Positions 8,752-16,703 of a DNA stretch of 35,123 nt are shown piece by piece. Numbering within the stretch: position 1 is the stretch's first letter; every line of letters begins with the position of its first letter. The DNA comes from UBA11512 sp964623895 (GTDB taxonomy: Bacteria > Bacillota > Clostridia > Oscillospirales > CAG-272). The stretch lies in the NCBI GenBank assembly GCA_964623895.1, contig CAZUWA010000015.1, positions 1-35,123 of the forward strand. The letters run 5' to 3'. The position numbers were made by a program, and so were the translations under genes. The notes below the pieces were generated by a model that did no database searches, was not told where the DNA came from, and saw nothing but the letters and a program-made list of their open reading frames with translations.

Positions 8752-9399
8752 TCAGACTTCTGTCGGAATTTCCGCTTCTTCCGTTACATATGTTTGTTCG
8801 CATAGATAGGTCGGGAATTTCTTTGAGAACGCAAATACAAGCAGGGCGATATTGTATGCCAAAGAAGTAACCAAAATGCTGACGATCAAGATCCATACGG
8901 CGTGTGCGGGTGCCATCAGATGCAGAGTCTTATACATGGCGATATACTGCAAGACCGTACAGGTGATCGATGCGACAATGAGGAGGATCGAGACAACAAT
9001 GATGATCAAAGAAATGATGATCGGTACACCGGTGCTGCCGCTGTCTTCCGCTACCATAACATCGGTACTGCCTGCTACCATAATGCCGGAAAGAACAGCC
9101 GAGATAATGGTAAATACACAGAAGAGAAGAGTGATGATCAGGGATGCAGCAGAAGAGATGAGTAAGATCTTTGACCATTTTTTCGGCTTGTCATCCGGGT
9201 GATAGACCTCGTTGTCTTTTTCTGCGAATTTACCAAGGAGGTAGAAATTGGCGATCGGGACGAAGCTAAGCCAACCGTTTTCAATGCCGACCTTCTTGGC
9301 CAGTTTCATATAGCCGATGCCGTTTAGAATATAGGTAATGAGGGTTAAAAAGATTATGATGAGATACACGATGATGGTTGCAATTACAAGAAATTCCAT
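8752..9399 (-). CDS. Membrane protein, paralogue A of tandem triplet
   Basis: A 215-residue membrane protein and the promoter-proximal gene. After an N-terminal span (about residues 3-30) comes the family block KLAKK-x4-ENGWLSFVPIA, YLLGKFAEK and KKWSKILL. A second hydrophobic region, a Gly/Ser/Asp-rich linker near residues 100-118 that may be extracellular, two further spans, and the LAFSKKFP-like end (here VFAFSKKFP) follow. AAAGGACG is the ribosome binding site. I cannot assign an activity. There are no obvious catalytic residues, and the layout (4-5 spans, a charged cytoplasmic loop after the first one or two) would fit a structural or sensing membrane protein. Confidence 0.86.
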   Translation of the reverse strand: MEFLVIATIIVYLIIIFLTLITYILNGIGYMKLAKKVGIENGWLSFVPIANFYLLGKFAEKDNEVYHPDDKPKKWSKILLISSAASLIITLLFCVFTIISAVLSGIMVAGSTDVMVAEDSGSTGVPIIISLIIIVVSILLIVASITCTVLQYIAMYKTLHLMAPAHAVWILIVSILVTSLAYNIALLVFAFSKKFPTYLCEQTYVTEEAEIPTEV

Positions 9400-9442
9400 A
9401 ATAAATACCGTCCTTTCAAATTATTTTGATTTGAACATTCTC

Positions 9443-9471
9443 ATTATAGCATGAGAGTGAAATAATTGCAA
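9443..9471 (-). promoter_or_regulatory. Promoter of the membrane-protein operon
   Basis: On the minus strand, -35 TTGCAA (9466-9471), exactly 17 bp, then a perfect -10 TATAAT (9443-9448) preceded by TGC, an extended -10. The start point would lie near 9436, about 35 nt before the ATG at 9399. Confidence 0.9.
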
Positions 9472-9581
9472 TAGTTTTGAAAATTTTTTAAAGTGTTTGT
9501 AGTGTTACAATGAGTTTAGGAGAAAAATAGGGCAGAGAAGTATAGAAAAAGTGACAGAGCTTTGCTAATTATCCGTTTTTT

Positions 9582-9604
9582 AGTCACAGGCAGTGACTTT
9601 TTTT
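9582..9604 (+). terminator. Terminator-like hairpin upstream of the ABC exporter
   Basis: A 6-bp stem (AGTCAC with GTGACT) and a 5-nt loop are followed by a seven-T run. No coding frame precedes it, so it either ends a short non-coding transcript starting near 9517 or insulates the exporter promoter at 9640-9668. A GTGAC at 9551-9555 can pair instead with the left arm, which would give an alternative fold. The stem is short. Confidence 0.45.
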
Positions 9605-9639
9605 GAGCAAAAAATCAGCAAAATAACGATAAGATTTCC

Positions 9640-9668
9640 TTGCATTTCAACATGTTCTGTGCTAAAAT
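9640..9668 (+). promoter_or_regulatory. Promoter of the ABC exporter operon
   Basis: -35 TTGCAT (9640-9645), 17 bp, -10 TAAAAT (9663-9668) preceded by TGTGC. Transcription would start near 9675. The promoter overlaps a possible TTG start at 9640, which supports the downstream ATG at 9694. Confidence 0.85.
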
Positions 9669-9693
9669 GTCTTGTCGAAGGAAGGTGAAAAAC

Positions 9694-11466
9694 ATGCTTT
9701 TCGGTAAGCATATCAACAGATATTATATTAAGCATTTGCCGGCACTTCTGTTCGGCTTGGCAGCACTGATCTTAGTAGACTATGTGCAGTTGCTCGTCCC
9801 GGAATTCTACCGAATGATCATCAGCGGTATCAATAACGGATATGTTACCATCGGAGGAGGCAAGGTGCCGTTCACTTCCGATTTTTTGCTCGATCGGATC
9901 TGTCTGCCGATGATCTTCATTATCTTGGCGATGGTCGTTGCAAGATTTCTTTGGCGTATCTGCTTTTTCGGCTCGGGCATCAAGGTGGAAACCGACTTAA
10001 GAAGCAGAATGTTTGACCATTTAAAAGACCTTCCGAGAGAGTATTATCAGGCGAACAAAGTCGGAAATCTGATGTCGCTTTTTACCAATGACCTTGAAAC
10101 GGTGCAGGAATGCTTTGGCAACGGCATCATGATGTTCTGCGACGCGCTTTTCCTTGGCGCGTTGTCCTTTTATAAAATGTTCAGAATGAACACCACGCTT
10201 GCGGCGCTCAGTCTTATTCCCATCGGACTTATGCTGGCGGTGGGCTTGATCGTCGGTTTTTATATGCAAAAAAAGTGGAAGGAACGGCAGGAAGCGTTTT
10301 CTGCCCTTTCTGACTTCTCGGAAGAAAGTTTTTCGGGCATTGCCGTCATCAAAGCATTCGTAAAGGAAGCAAAAGAGTTGATGTTGTTCGAAAGACTGAA
10401 CAAAAAGAATGAAAAAGTCAATGTCGAATACACCCGTCTGTCGGTAGCGATGAATATTGCAGTGACGCTTTTGGTGGAAACGATGGTCTGCGTCATTCTC
10501 GGCTTCGGCGGATATTTGGTGTATGAGGATATCTTTGAGCCGGCACAATTGATGGAATTTATCGGCTATTTTACTGCCATTGTTTGGCCGATCATGGCTG
10601 TTTCGCAACTCATCGAAATGCAGTCGCGCGGTAAAGCGTCATTAAAGCGCATTAGTGAATTGCTTGATGAAAAAAATGCCGTCACCGACCGTTCGGGTGT
10701 CAAAGATTGTCCACCCCTTGTCGGCAATATCACCTTCAAAGACCTCAGTTTTGCCTATCCGGACGGTCAAAACAAGGTACTCGAACATGTTAGTTTAGAG
10801 ATCAAGCAAGGAGAGCGTATCGGCGTGATCGGCAAGGTCGGTTGCGGCAAGACCACTCTTGTAGATCTTATTCTGCGTACTTATAATGTGCCGGATGGGA
10901 CGCTGTTCCTCGATGGATACGATGTCAACGACATTCCCATCCACACCGTGCGGCAATACACTGCCTATGTTCCGCAGGACAACTTCCTGTTTAGCGATAC
11001 GATTGAAAACAACATCTCCTTTGCAACAGACGAAGTTTCCTTTGAAAAAGCGGAGCAGGCGGCAAAACTGGCGGATATCCATGAAAACATCCTTGATTTC
11101 CCACGTCGCTATCAAACGGTGTTGGGAGAACGCGGCGTCACCGTTTCGGGCGGACAGAAACAGCGGATCTCTATTGCCAGAGCTCTGATGAAGGATGCAC
11201 CCATTCTCATTATGGACGATGCCGTCTCGGCAGTAGATGTCAAAACCGAAAAGAAGATCCTCTCTGCCCTTTATAATTTGCGACAGGGAAAAACAACCAT
11301 CCTGATCGCCCACCGCGTTTCCACAGTTGAAGAGATGGACCGTATTGTCTATATGGACGAAGGCAAGATCGTGGATGTCGGCAGTCACAAGGAACTTTAC
11401 GATCGCTGTCAGGCTTACCGTAACATGGTAGACCTTCAAGCGTTGGACGGCGGGAAAGAGGGGTAA
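9694..11466 (+). CDS. ABC exporter half, degenerate-site subunit
   Basis: A 590-residue half-transporter: six membrane spans (about residues 1-320), then an ATPase domain with Walker A GKVGCGKT (380-387), signature VSGGQKQR (from 484) and an AHR H-loop. Walker B ends in Asp508-Asp509, so the catalytic Glu is Asp, the hallmark of the non-hydrolysing site in heterodimeric exporters such as BmrC/BmrD and TM287/288. It would export drugs, lipids or peptides from the cytoplasm; the substrate is unknown. The start is the ATG at 9694 with AAGGAAGG upstream, because a longer TTG start lies inside the promoter. Its partner follows 2 nt after the stop. Confidence 0.93.
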   Translation: MLFGKHINRYYIKHLPALLFGLAALILVDYVQLLVPEFYRMIISGINNGYVTIGGGKVPFTSDFLLDRICLPMIFIILAMVVARFLWRICFFGSGIKVETDLRSRMFDHLKDLPREYYQANKVGNLMSLFTNDLETVQECFGNGIMMFCDALFLGALSFYKMFRMNTTLAALSLIPIGLMLAVGLIVGFYMQKKWKERQEAFSALSDFSEESFSGIAVIKAFVKEAKELMLFERLNKKNEKVNVEYTRLSVAMNIAVTLLVETMVCVILGFGGYLVYEDIFEPAQLMEFIGYFTAIVWPIMAVSQLIEMQSRGKASLKRISELLDEKNAVTDRSGVKDCPPLVGNITFKDLSFAYPDGQNKVLEHVSLEIKQGERIGVIGKVGCGKTTLVDLILRTYNVPDGTLFLDGYDVNDIPIHTVRQYTAYVPQDNFLFSDTIENNISFATDEVSFEKAEQAAKLADIHENILDFPRRYQTVLGERGVTVSGGQKQRISIARALMKDAPILIMDDAVSAVDVKTEKKILSALYNLRQGKTTILIAHRVSTVEEMDRIVYMDEGKIVDVGSHKELYDRCQAYRNMVDLQALDGGKEG

Positions 11467-11468
11467 AA

Positions 11469-13352
11469 ATGCGTGAATACTATCCTTTGATTATCGTAGG
11501 AGGAATCGTAGGTCTCTTCTCCGTTATTTTTATTGTCGCCTATATGACTATTCGGTCACAAAAGGAAGCCATCGGTTTCGATCGGAATATGAAGGACAGT
11601 GAGATTATCAAGCGACTGTTTTGCTATGCAAAACCGCATTACAAAGGCTTCCTTTTGGTGTTACTGCTGATGCTGTTTTCAATTGCGCAGGACATTCTCT
11701 CTCCTCTGATCATCGGGGATCTGGAGGAAACGATCAAAGATTCCTTTACGTTAAATGATCTGTATCTGCGCGTCGGCATTTATGTCGGGGTGCTGATCCT
11801 CTCACTGACCGCAACATATTTTCAGTCGATCATTCTGCAAAAGATCGGGCAAAAGATCCTCTCGAAGATCAGACTGGATGTCTTTACCCATATTGAGAGT
11901 TTGTCGCACGAACAGCTCAATCATATTCCGACCGGCACGTTGGTTACTCGCGTAGCGAATGACACCGGCGCCATTTCGATGATGTTCACGAACATTCTTG
12001 TCAACCTGATCAAAAACTGCTTTGTGGTGATCGGGGTGCTGATCGCCATGTTGTGCCTCAATTATATGTTTACCTTGATGGTGCTCTGTTTTGTACCGTT
12101 TATCGTGCTCTTCACAATGATCTTCCGTAAATTCACCAGAAAGGCATACCGTAAGGTCAAAGATGGGGTAACGGGCATCAACACCTACCTTTCGGAAAAT
12201 CTCTCCGGCATGAAGATCATTCAGATTTTCAATCGTGAGGAGCGAAAAAAAGAAGAATTCGAAGAAAAAAACCGCAAGCTTTGTAAAGCTAAAGAACAGC
12301 AGATTCTCACCTTCGGTATCTTTCGTCCGATCGTATATATGCTGTATATCTCTTCGGTGATGGTGCTCTTTTTCCTCGCTGGGAAAGGCTATATCGATGA
12401 GTGGGAATTTCTCGGTCAGACAGTCACCGGTGGAGTGGTCGTCTCCTTTTACATGTTTATTTCCAAGTTTTTCAACCCCATTCAAAGTCTTGCAGAGCAG
12501 TTCAACTGGCTACAATCGGCGTTCGCTTCTGCCGAAAAGATCTTCACCATTCTTGACATGAAGCCGGAAGTGGTGGACGAACCGGATGCAACGGAACTGT
12601 CGGAGATCAAAGGCGATATCGAATTCAAGAATGTCTGGTTTGCCTATGAGAAAGAAGATTGGGTCTTAAAAGACGTTTCTTTTAAGATCTCCGCCGGAGA
12701 AACGATTGCTTTTGTCGGCGCGACCGGAAGTGGAAAAACTACTATTCTTTCGCTTATCTGTCGCAATTATGACATTCAAAAGGGGCAGATCCTTATCGAC
12801 GGGGTCGACATCAAAAAGATCAAGATCTCTTCATTACGCAGTCATTTTGGGCAGATGTTACAGGATGTTTTTCTCTTTTCCGGAACAGTGCGGTCCAATA
12901 TCCTTCTCAATAAGGGAGATGTTTCCGACGAAAAAGTTATGGAGGTCTGCCGTTATGTCAATGCAGACAAACTGATTGCCAAACTTCCGGGCGGCCTTGA
13001 TGAACAGGTAAGAGAGCGCGGCAATAACTTCTCTTCCGGCGAGAGACAGTTGATCTCCTTTGCGCGCGCCATTATACATGATCCGAAGATTATGATCCTC
13101 GATGAAGCAACCGCCAACATCGACACCGAAACAGAACAGCTCATCCAAGATTCTCTTGAAAAGTTAAGACAGATCGGCACATTCCTCATTGTTGCGCACC
13201 GTCTGTCTACTGTGCGGAATGCAGATCGGATCTATTACCTTGCAAACGGACAGATCATGGAAAGCGGCAGTCATGAGGAACTGTTGGAGTTGCACGGAAA
13301 ATATTATGAACTGTACACCTTGCAGATTGAAAAGGAACGGCTGAAAGGCTGA
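11469..13352 (+). CDS. ABC exporter half, catalytic-Glu subunit
   Basis: A 627-residue half-transporter with an extra N-terminal hydrophobic helix (about residues 5-28), six further spans, and an ATPase domain with Walker A GATGSGKT (417-424), Walker B IMILDE (541-546, catalytic E546) and an AHR H-loop. Its signature is NFSSGERQ (520-527) rather than LSGGQ. In a head-to-tail dimer this altered signature faces the degenerate Walker B of the other subunit, while the canonical SGGQ of that subunit faces this intact Walker B. The result is one active and one degenerate ATP site, as known for heterodimeric exporters. A terminator follows directly. Confidence 0.93.
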   Translation: MREYYPLIIVGGIVGLFSVIFIVAYMTIRSQKEAIGFDRNMKDSEIIKRLFCYAKPHYKGFLLVLLLMLFSIAQDILSPLIIGDLEETIKDSFTLNDLYLRVGIYVGVLILSLTATYFQSIILQKIGQKILSKIRLDVFTHIESLSHEQLNHIPTGTLVTRVANDTGAISMMFTNILVNLIKNCFVVIGVLIAMLCLNYMFTLMVLCFVPFIVLFTMIFRKFTRKAYRKVKDGVTGINTYLSENLSGMKIIQIFNREERKKEEFEEKNRKLCKAKEQQILTFGIFRPIVYMLYISSVMVLFFLAGKGYIDEWEFLGQTVTGGVVVSFYMFISKFFNPIQSLAEQFNWLQSAFASAEKIFTILDMKPEVVDEPDATELSEIKGDIEFKNVWFAYEKEDWVLKDVSFKISAGETIAFVGATGSGKTTILSLICRNYDIQKGQILIDGVDIKKIKISSLRSHFGQMLQDVFLFSGTVRSNILLNKGDVSDEKVMEVCRYVNADKLIAKLPGGLDEQVRERGNNFSSGERQLISFARAIIHDPKIMILDEATANIDTETEQLIQDSLEKLRQIGTFLIVAHRLSTVRNADRIYYLANGQIMESGSHEELLELHGKYYELYTLQIEKERLKG

Positions 13353-13355
13353 CTG

Positions 13356-13393
13356 AAAAAGCGATAGAGACCGGCTTGTCTCTATCGCTTTTT
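13356..13393 (+). terminator. Bidirectional terminator, ABC exporter / thiI
   Basis: A perfect 16-bp stem (AAAAAGCGATAGAGAC, 13356-13371, with its complement at 13378-13393) closes a 6-nt loop. Having an A-run on one side and a T-run on the other, it can end both the exporter operon and the convergent thiI transcript. Confidence 0.94.
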
Positions 13394-13450
13394 ACATGGG
13401 AGTGCATGCTTTCTTACGAAGCACGCCAAACGGATTTTTAGAAAATGCTA

Positions 13451-14629
13451 TCAATCGTAATAGGAGATCCTTACAAACTGTAAGGTATTTATTGCTTCCT
13501 CTTCAAGCGCTTCGACATCCACCTTTGCTTCCTCCGCGAGGACTTTTTCAAGTTCCGGTTTGGTTTTGGGGTGCTTGGGGGTAAAGACGGTGCAACAGTC
13601 CTCATACGGTAGAATGGAAGTATCAAATGTACCGATCTTTCTCGAAATGGTGATGATCTCTTCTTTGTCCATGCCGATACAAGGACGGTAGACCGGCATC
13701 CCCACTACACTGTCGGTAACGGCGAGTGCCTGCATGGTCTGACTTGCCACCTGTCCGAGGCTTTCTCCCGTGATCAGTGCCAAACAACCTCGTCTTACGG
13801 CAACTTTTTCCGATAGTCGCATCATGAAGCGCCGCAAGAGCAATGTGAAATATTCTTCTGCGCAATTTTTAACCAATTCCTCTTGGATATGTGTCAGTGA
13901 AATGACCCCGACCTGCATGTTTCCTGTATAAACGGTTACTTCCTTTGCCAATTCCATCACTTTTTCTTTTGCCTGTTCGCCGGTGTAGGGGAAAGATTCA
14001 AAATGGAGCGCCTCAACAACGCATCCCCGTTTTGCCATCATATAGCCTGCTACCGGGCTGTCGATGCCGCCGGAAAGCAGTAATAACGCCTTACCCGCAG
14101 AGCCAGTCGGAATGCCGCCGGCGCCTTTCTCCGCTCCGACGTGTAGGTATGCGCCGTATGCGCGGATCTCCACCCGCACAATAACATCCGGTTTGTTGAC
14201 ATCCACCTTCAGCCTCGGCATGGCTTCAAGCACCGCTGCACCGACTTTGGCAGAGAGTTCGGGGGATTTATAAGGAAACTGCTTGTCACTGCGTTTGGCT
14301 TCTGCTTTAAAAGTTTTCACGCCCTGCATAAACTGAGGCAGATACTTTTTTGCGGCAGCAAGGATTGCATCCATCGTCTTGTCCACCACGCAAGCTCGGG
14401 TAACGCTGACGATTCCGAACACCGTCTTTGCTCGCGCGATGGCAAGTTCGACATCCGTCTCTTCATCAAGCGGTTCGATGTACAGGGTAGACTGCTCTCG
14501 ATATACTTCAAACGCGCCGCAATCCCGAATACGTTTTTTCATTTCCTTTTCGAGAAGTTGTTCGAAATAGCCTCTGTTTAAGCCTTTTAAAACAATTTCT
14601 CCATATTTGCACATGATCAGTTCTTTCAT
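13451..14629 (-). CDS. thiI: tRNA 4-thiouridine synthetase ThiI
   Basis: A 392-residue ThiI without a rhodanese domain, as in Bacillus: N-terminal ferredoxin-like and THUMP domains (to about residue 165), then the PP-loop ATPase with SGGIDSP (186-192). It adenylates U8 of tRNA for sulfur transfer and in some bacteria also supplies sulfur for thiamine. The conserved DCC-TVFTPKHP region is near the C-terminus. No cysteine desulfurase lies beside it, so sulfur must come from elsewhere. I place the start at 14629 (MKELIMCKYGE) from family length. An ATG at 14641 is an alternative, and the open frame up to 14722 runs through hairpins and is unlikely to be coding. No ribosome binding site is well placed. 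Confidence 0.92.
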   Translation of the reverse strand: MKELIMCKYGEIVLKGLNRGYFEQLLEKEMKKRIRDCGAFEVYREQSTLYIEPLDEETDVELAIARAKTVFGIVSVTRACVVDKTMDAILAAAKKYLPQFMQGVKTFKAEAKRSDKQFPYKSPELSAKVGAAVLEAMPRLKVDVNKPDVIVRVEIRAYGAYLHVGAEKGAGGIPTGSAGKALLLLSGGIDSPVAGYMMAKRGCVVEALHFESFPYTGEQAKEKVMELAKEVTVYTGNMQVGVISLTHIQEELVKNCAEEYFTLLLRRFMMRLSEKVAVRRGCLALITGESLGQVASQTMQALAVTDSVVGMPVYRPCIGMDKEEIITISRKIGTFDTSILPYEDCCTVFTPKHPKTKPELEKVLAEEAKVDVEALEEEAINTLQFVRISYYD

Positions 14630-14642
14630 AATTACAGTCATT

Positions 14643-14759
14643 GCTTTCGCTTTGCGAAAGCGTCCTTTCTTGCGGAATTGGGTTGGTTTGGCGAAGCGAA
14701 ATCGCCACCGACCGGTTAGCAAAAGCCAAAAACGCGTTTGAAAGATTTATCTTTCGAAC
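14643..14759 (-). repeat. Cluster of three hairpins before thiI
   Basis: Three inverted repeats lie in the 141-nt gap between the U32 gene and thiI. The first is GCTTTCGC/GCGAAAGC with a 3-nt loop (14643-14661), right beside the thiI start region. The second has arms GGTTGGT and GGCGA paired with TCGCC and ACCGACC (14681-14713, one G-T pair, a TT bulge). The third is an 11-bp stem with arm GTTTGAAAGAT (14736-14759), which on the minus strand is followed by a short T-run and may be a weak terminator of the U32 gene. The first stem lies between a possible AAAGGA site (14663-14668) and the start codons. Confidence 0.7.
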
Positions 14760-14770
14760 TTTTCTGAATG

Positions 14771-16465
14771 CTATTTGATTCTTCTGACTTCTCTCTTTGT
14801 TGGCAATCCTTTTTCATAGTAATCGAGCACTGTTTCGCATTCCTTCGGTCCTTCTGTTGAGAAGATATAGTGCTCGTTCAGCAATCCGGCATCCGCAAGA
14901 AGCTTTTTGCGGTCACCCATATAGGTTGGCAGGCTGTTGAAAATGATGTCCCTTCCGCCTTCCTTTATGATCGGAAACTGCACGCCGCGGCGATCGCGGA
15001 GAAGTTCTGTGCCGACCGGTTTTTCCAGAGTCATCAGCGGATATCTGCCGTAAACGACAAATCCCTTTTCTCCGCCGATATCTCTTGCCTGCGGTAGGAT
15101 CAATTCTGGGGAAAGAAGAATATCTTCAAAGATTTCTTCATAAAATGCCGCAGTTGCACTGTTGGTAATATTGAATCGATAATCGCCGTGCAATTTGAAG
15201 CCCAATTCTTTTGCGAGCGCGATCTGTCCGATGTTTCCGACCAACGCATGAACTGCGCCGTCCTTTTTTGCTTTTGCAAGCGCCGCGCGTACTATCGGTA
15301 TTTCAAGATCTGTGATGACCGGCGGAAAGAGCACCCCGTTTGCCTTCTTTCCGTCAAAACGATCAAGCGGCAGATAGATCTCCGACAACCACTTGGATGC
15401 ATTTTGCGGAATGGAGGAAGATTTGTAGAAACGTGCCGTTCTCTTCTTTTTCGGTGTTTTTGGGCTTTTTGTAAGTGTGTATTCCGGAAGATTTTCCGGC
15501 AGATGACGCTCAATAACGATCGGCGGCAGGGTTCGTTTTATTTCGGTGCGTTTTAAACTCATTCTTGCTGTTTGGACAAGATTGTTCGCCGAGCGCACAC
15601 CAAGCATCTCCGGGGTGATCCTGCCGGTATAATAGCCATCTGTAAAGCCTTCTCTTGAGAAAATCTTGGCAAGCGCCGAAATTTCCTCGCGGGTAGCATC
15701 TCGCTTTTCGTCAATCAGTTTTCTGTAAGTCGAAACCACAGCATAAACATAGTCGGGGCTCTTCATGCGACCCTCGATCTTTAAAGATGCCACACCCGAT
15801 GCAAGCACCTCGCGCATATGCCCTGCCAAACAGTTGTCCTTTAAAGACAGCGGATATTTTCCGTTATACGGCAGTCGGCAGGGCTGAGCGCATTCTCCTC
15901 GGTTGCCGCTTCTGCCGCCGACGATCGAAGAAAAGAGACACTGTCCCGAATGGCAGACGCAGAGCGCACCGTGGACGAACATTTCGATTTCGATTGGTGA
16001 ATCTTTAACAAGGATCTTGACATTATCTTTTGAAAGTTCCCTTGCGCAGACCATTCGGTTAAAGCCTTGTGCCGCTAAAAATTTTGCCGCTTCGGCATTA
16101 TGCCCGGACATCTGCGTGCTGGCGTGGAGCGAAAAATCGGGATAGCGCTTAGCAATCTCGACAGCCAATCCGATATCTGCGATGATCAACGCGTCCACCC
16201 CTGCCGTGTATAAAAAGCCTACAAAATTGAGGGCTTCCTTCATCTGACGGTCTAAAACGGTGGTGTTCAAAGTGACATACAGTCGTACGCCCTTTTCATG
16301 ACAGTCTTTTACCGCCTGTGCAATTGCCGGACGGTCGAAATTTTTGGCATTCATGCGGGCATTGAAGAGTGTTCCGCCGATGTAAACGGCATCCGCACCC
16401 CCTGCAATGGCAGCGGAAAGCGCTTCCGGCGAACCCGCCGGAGATAAAAGTTCAGGTTTATTCAT
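14771..16465 (-). CDS. U32 family protein (RlhA/TrhP-like)
   Basis: A 564-residue member of the U32 family, formerly called peptidases. The N-terminal TIM-barrel-like part starts MNKPELLSPAGSPEAL. The family signature with cysteines C169, C171, C176, C192 and C196 (EMFVHGALCVCHSGQC then GECAQPCRLPY) matches the iron-sulfur ligands seen in RlhA and TrhP, enzymes that use prephenate to hydroxylate 23S rRNA or tRNA U34. The length is more than TrhP-type (about 400-450) and less than full RlhA (about 650), so the exact target is open. It lies upstream of thiI in the same direction, so both may modify RNA. A promoter is found upstream. Confidence 0.88.
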   Translation of the reverse strand: MNKPELLSPAGSPEALSAAIAGGADAVYIGGTLFNARMNAKNFDRPAIAQAVKDCHEKGVRLYVTLNTTVLDRQMKEALNFVGFLYTAGVDALIIADIGLAVEIAKRYPDFSLHASTQMSGHNAEAAKFLAAQGFNRMVCARELSKDNVKILVKDSPIEIEMFVHGALCVCHSGQCLFSSIVGGRSGNRGECAQPCRLPYNGKYPLSLKDNCLAGHMREVLASGVASLKIEGRMKSPDYVYAVVSTYRKLIDEKRDATREEISALAKIFSREGFTDGYYTGRITPEMLGVRSANNLVQTARMSLKRTEIKRTLPPIVIERHLPENLPEYTLTKSPKTPKKKRTARFYKSSSIPQNASKWLSEIYLPLDRFDGKKANGVLFPPVITDLEIPIVRAALAKAKKDGAVHALVGNIGQIALAKELGFKLHGDYRFNITNSATAAFYEEIFEDILLSPELILPQARDIGGEKGFVVYGRYPLMTLEKPVGTELLRDRRGVQFPIIKEGGRDIIFNSLPTYMGDRKKLLADAGLLNEHYIFSTEGPKECETVLDYYEKGLPTKREVRRIK

Positions 16466-16507
16466 TGAAATGATACCTATATCGCCTTATTTTTTCATTC
16501 TCTTTCC

Positions 16508-16536
16508 ATTATACAATGATTTTTTCTTTTTGAAAA
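16508..16536 (-). promoter_or_regulatory. Promoter of the U32 gene
   Basis: On the minus strand, a perfect -10 TATAAT (16508-16513) lies 17 bp from a weak -35 TTTTCA (16531-16536). The start point would be near 16501, about 35 nt before the ATG at 16465. Unlike most promoters here it lacks a TGn before the -10. Confidence 0.65.
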
Positions 16537-16610
16537 GGGGGTTGCAGAAAAAAGAAAGTTTTTTTGCTTGAAAGTCGATATTGACAGATTGAGGAGGATA
16601 TTTTAAAACC

Positions 16611-16647
16611 GGGCTGTTAAAAAGTCGTTTTGCCTTTTTAACAGCCC
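16611..16647 (-). terminator. gdhA terminator, GGGCTGT-type hairpin
   Basis: A perfect 14-bp inverted repeat, GGGCTGTTAAAAAG (16611-16624) with its complement (16634-16647), and a 9-nt loop, 57 nt after gdhA. The T-run lies inside the 3' arm with only a short TTTT after it. A hairpin with the same GGGCTGT arm follows groEL at 31174-31206. Confidence 0.8.
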
Positions 16648-16703
16648 AGTTTCGATCTTCTCCGTTTGCGAATGATGATCAAAGGCTCTGTTTATCCCGA
16701 ATA

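Noticed and set aside
14630..14722. N-terminal extension of ThiI by 31 residues
   Set aside because: It would translate through the hairpins, is rich in Arg and Lys, and makes the protein longer than its family.
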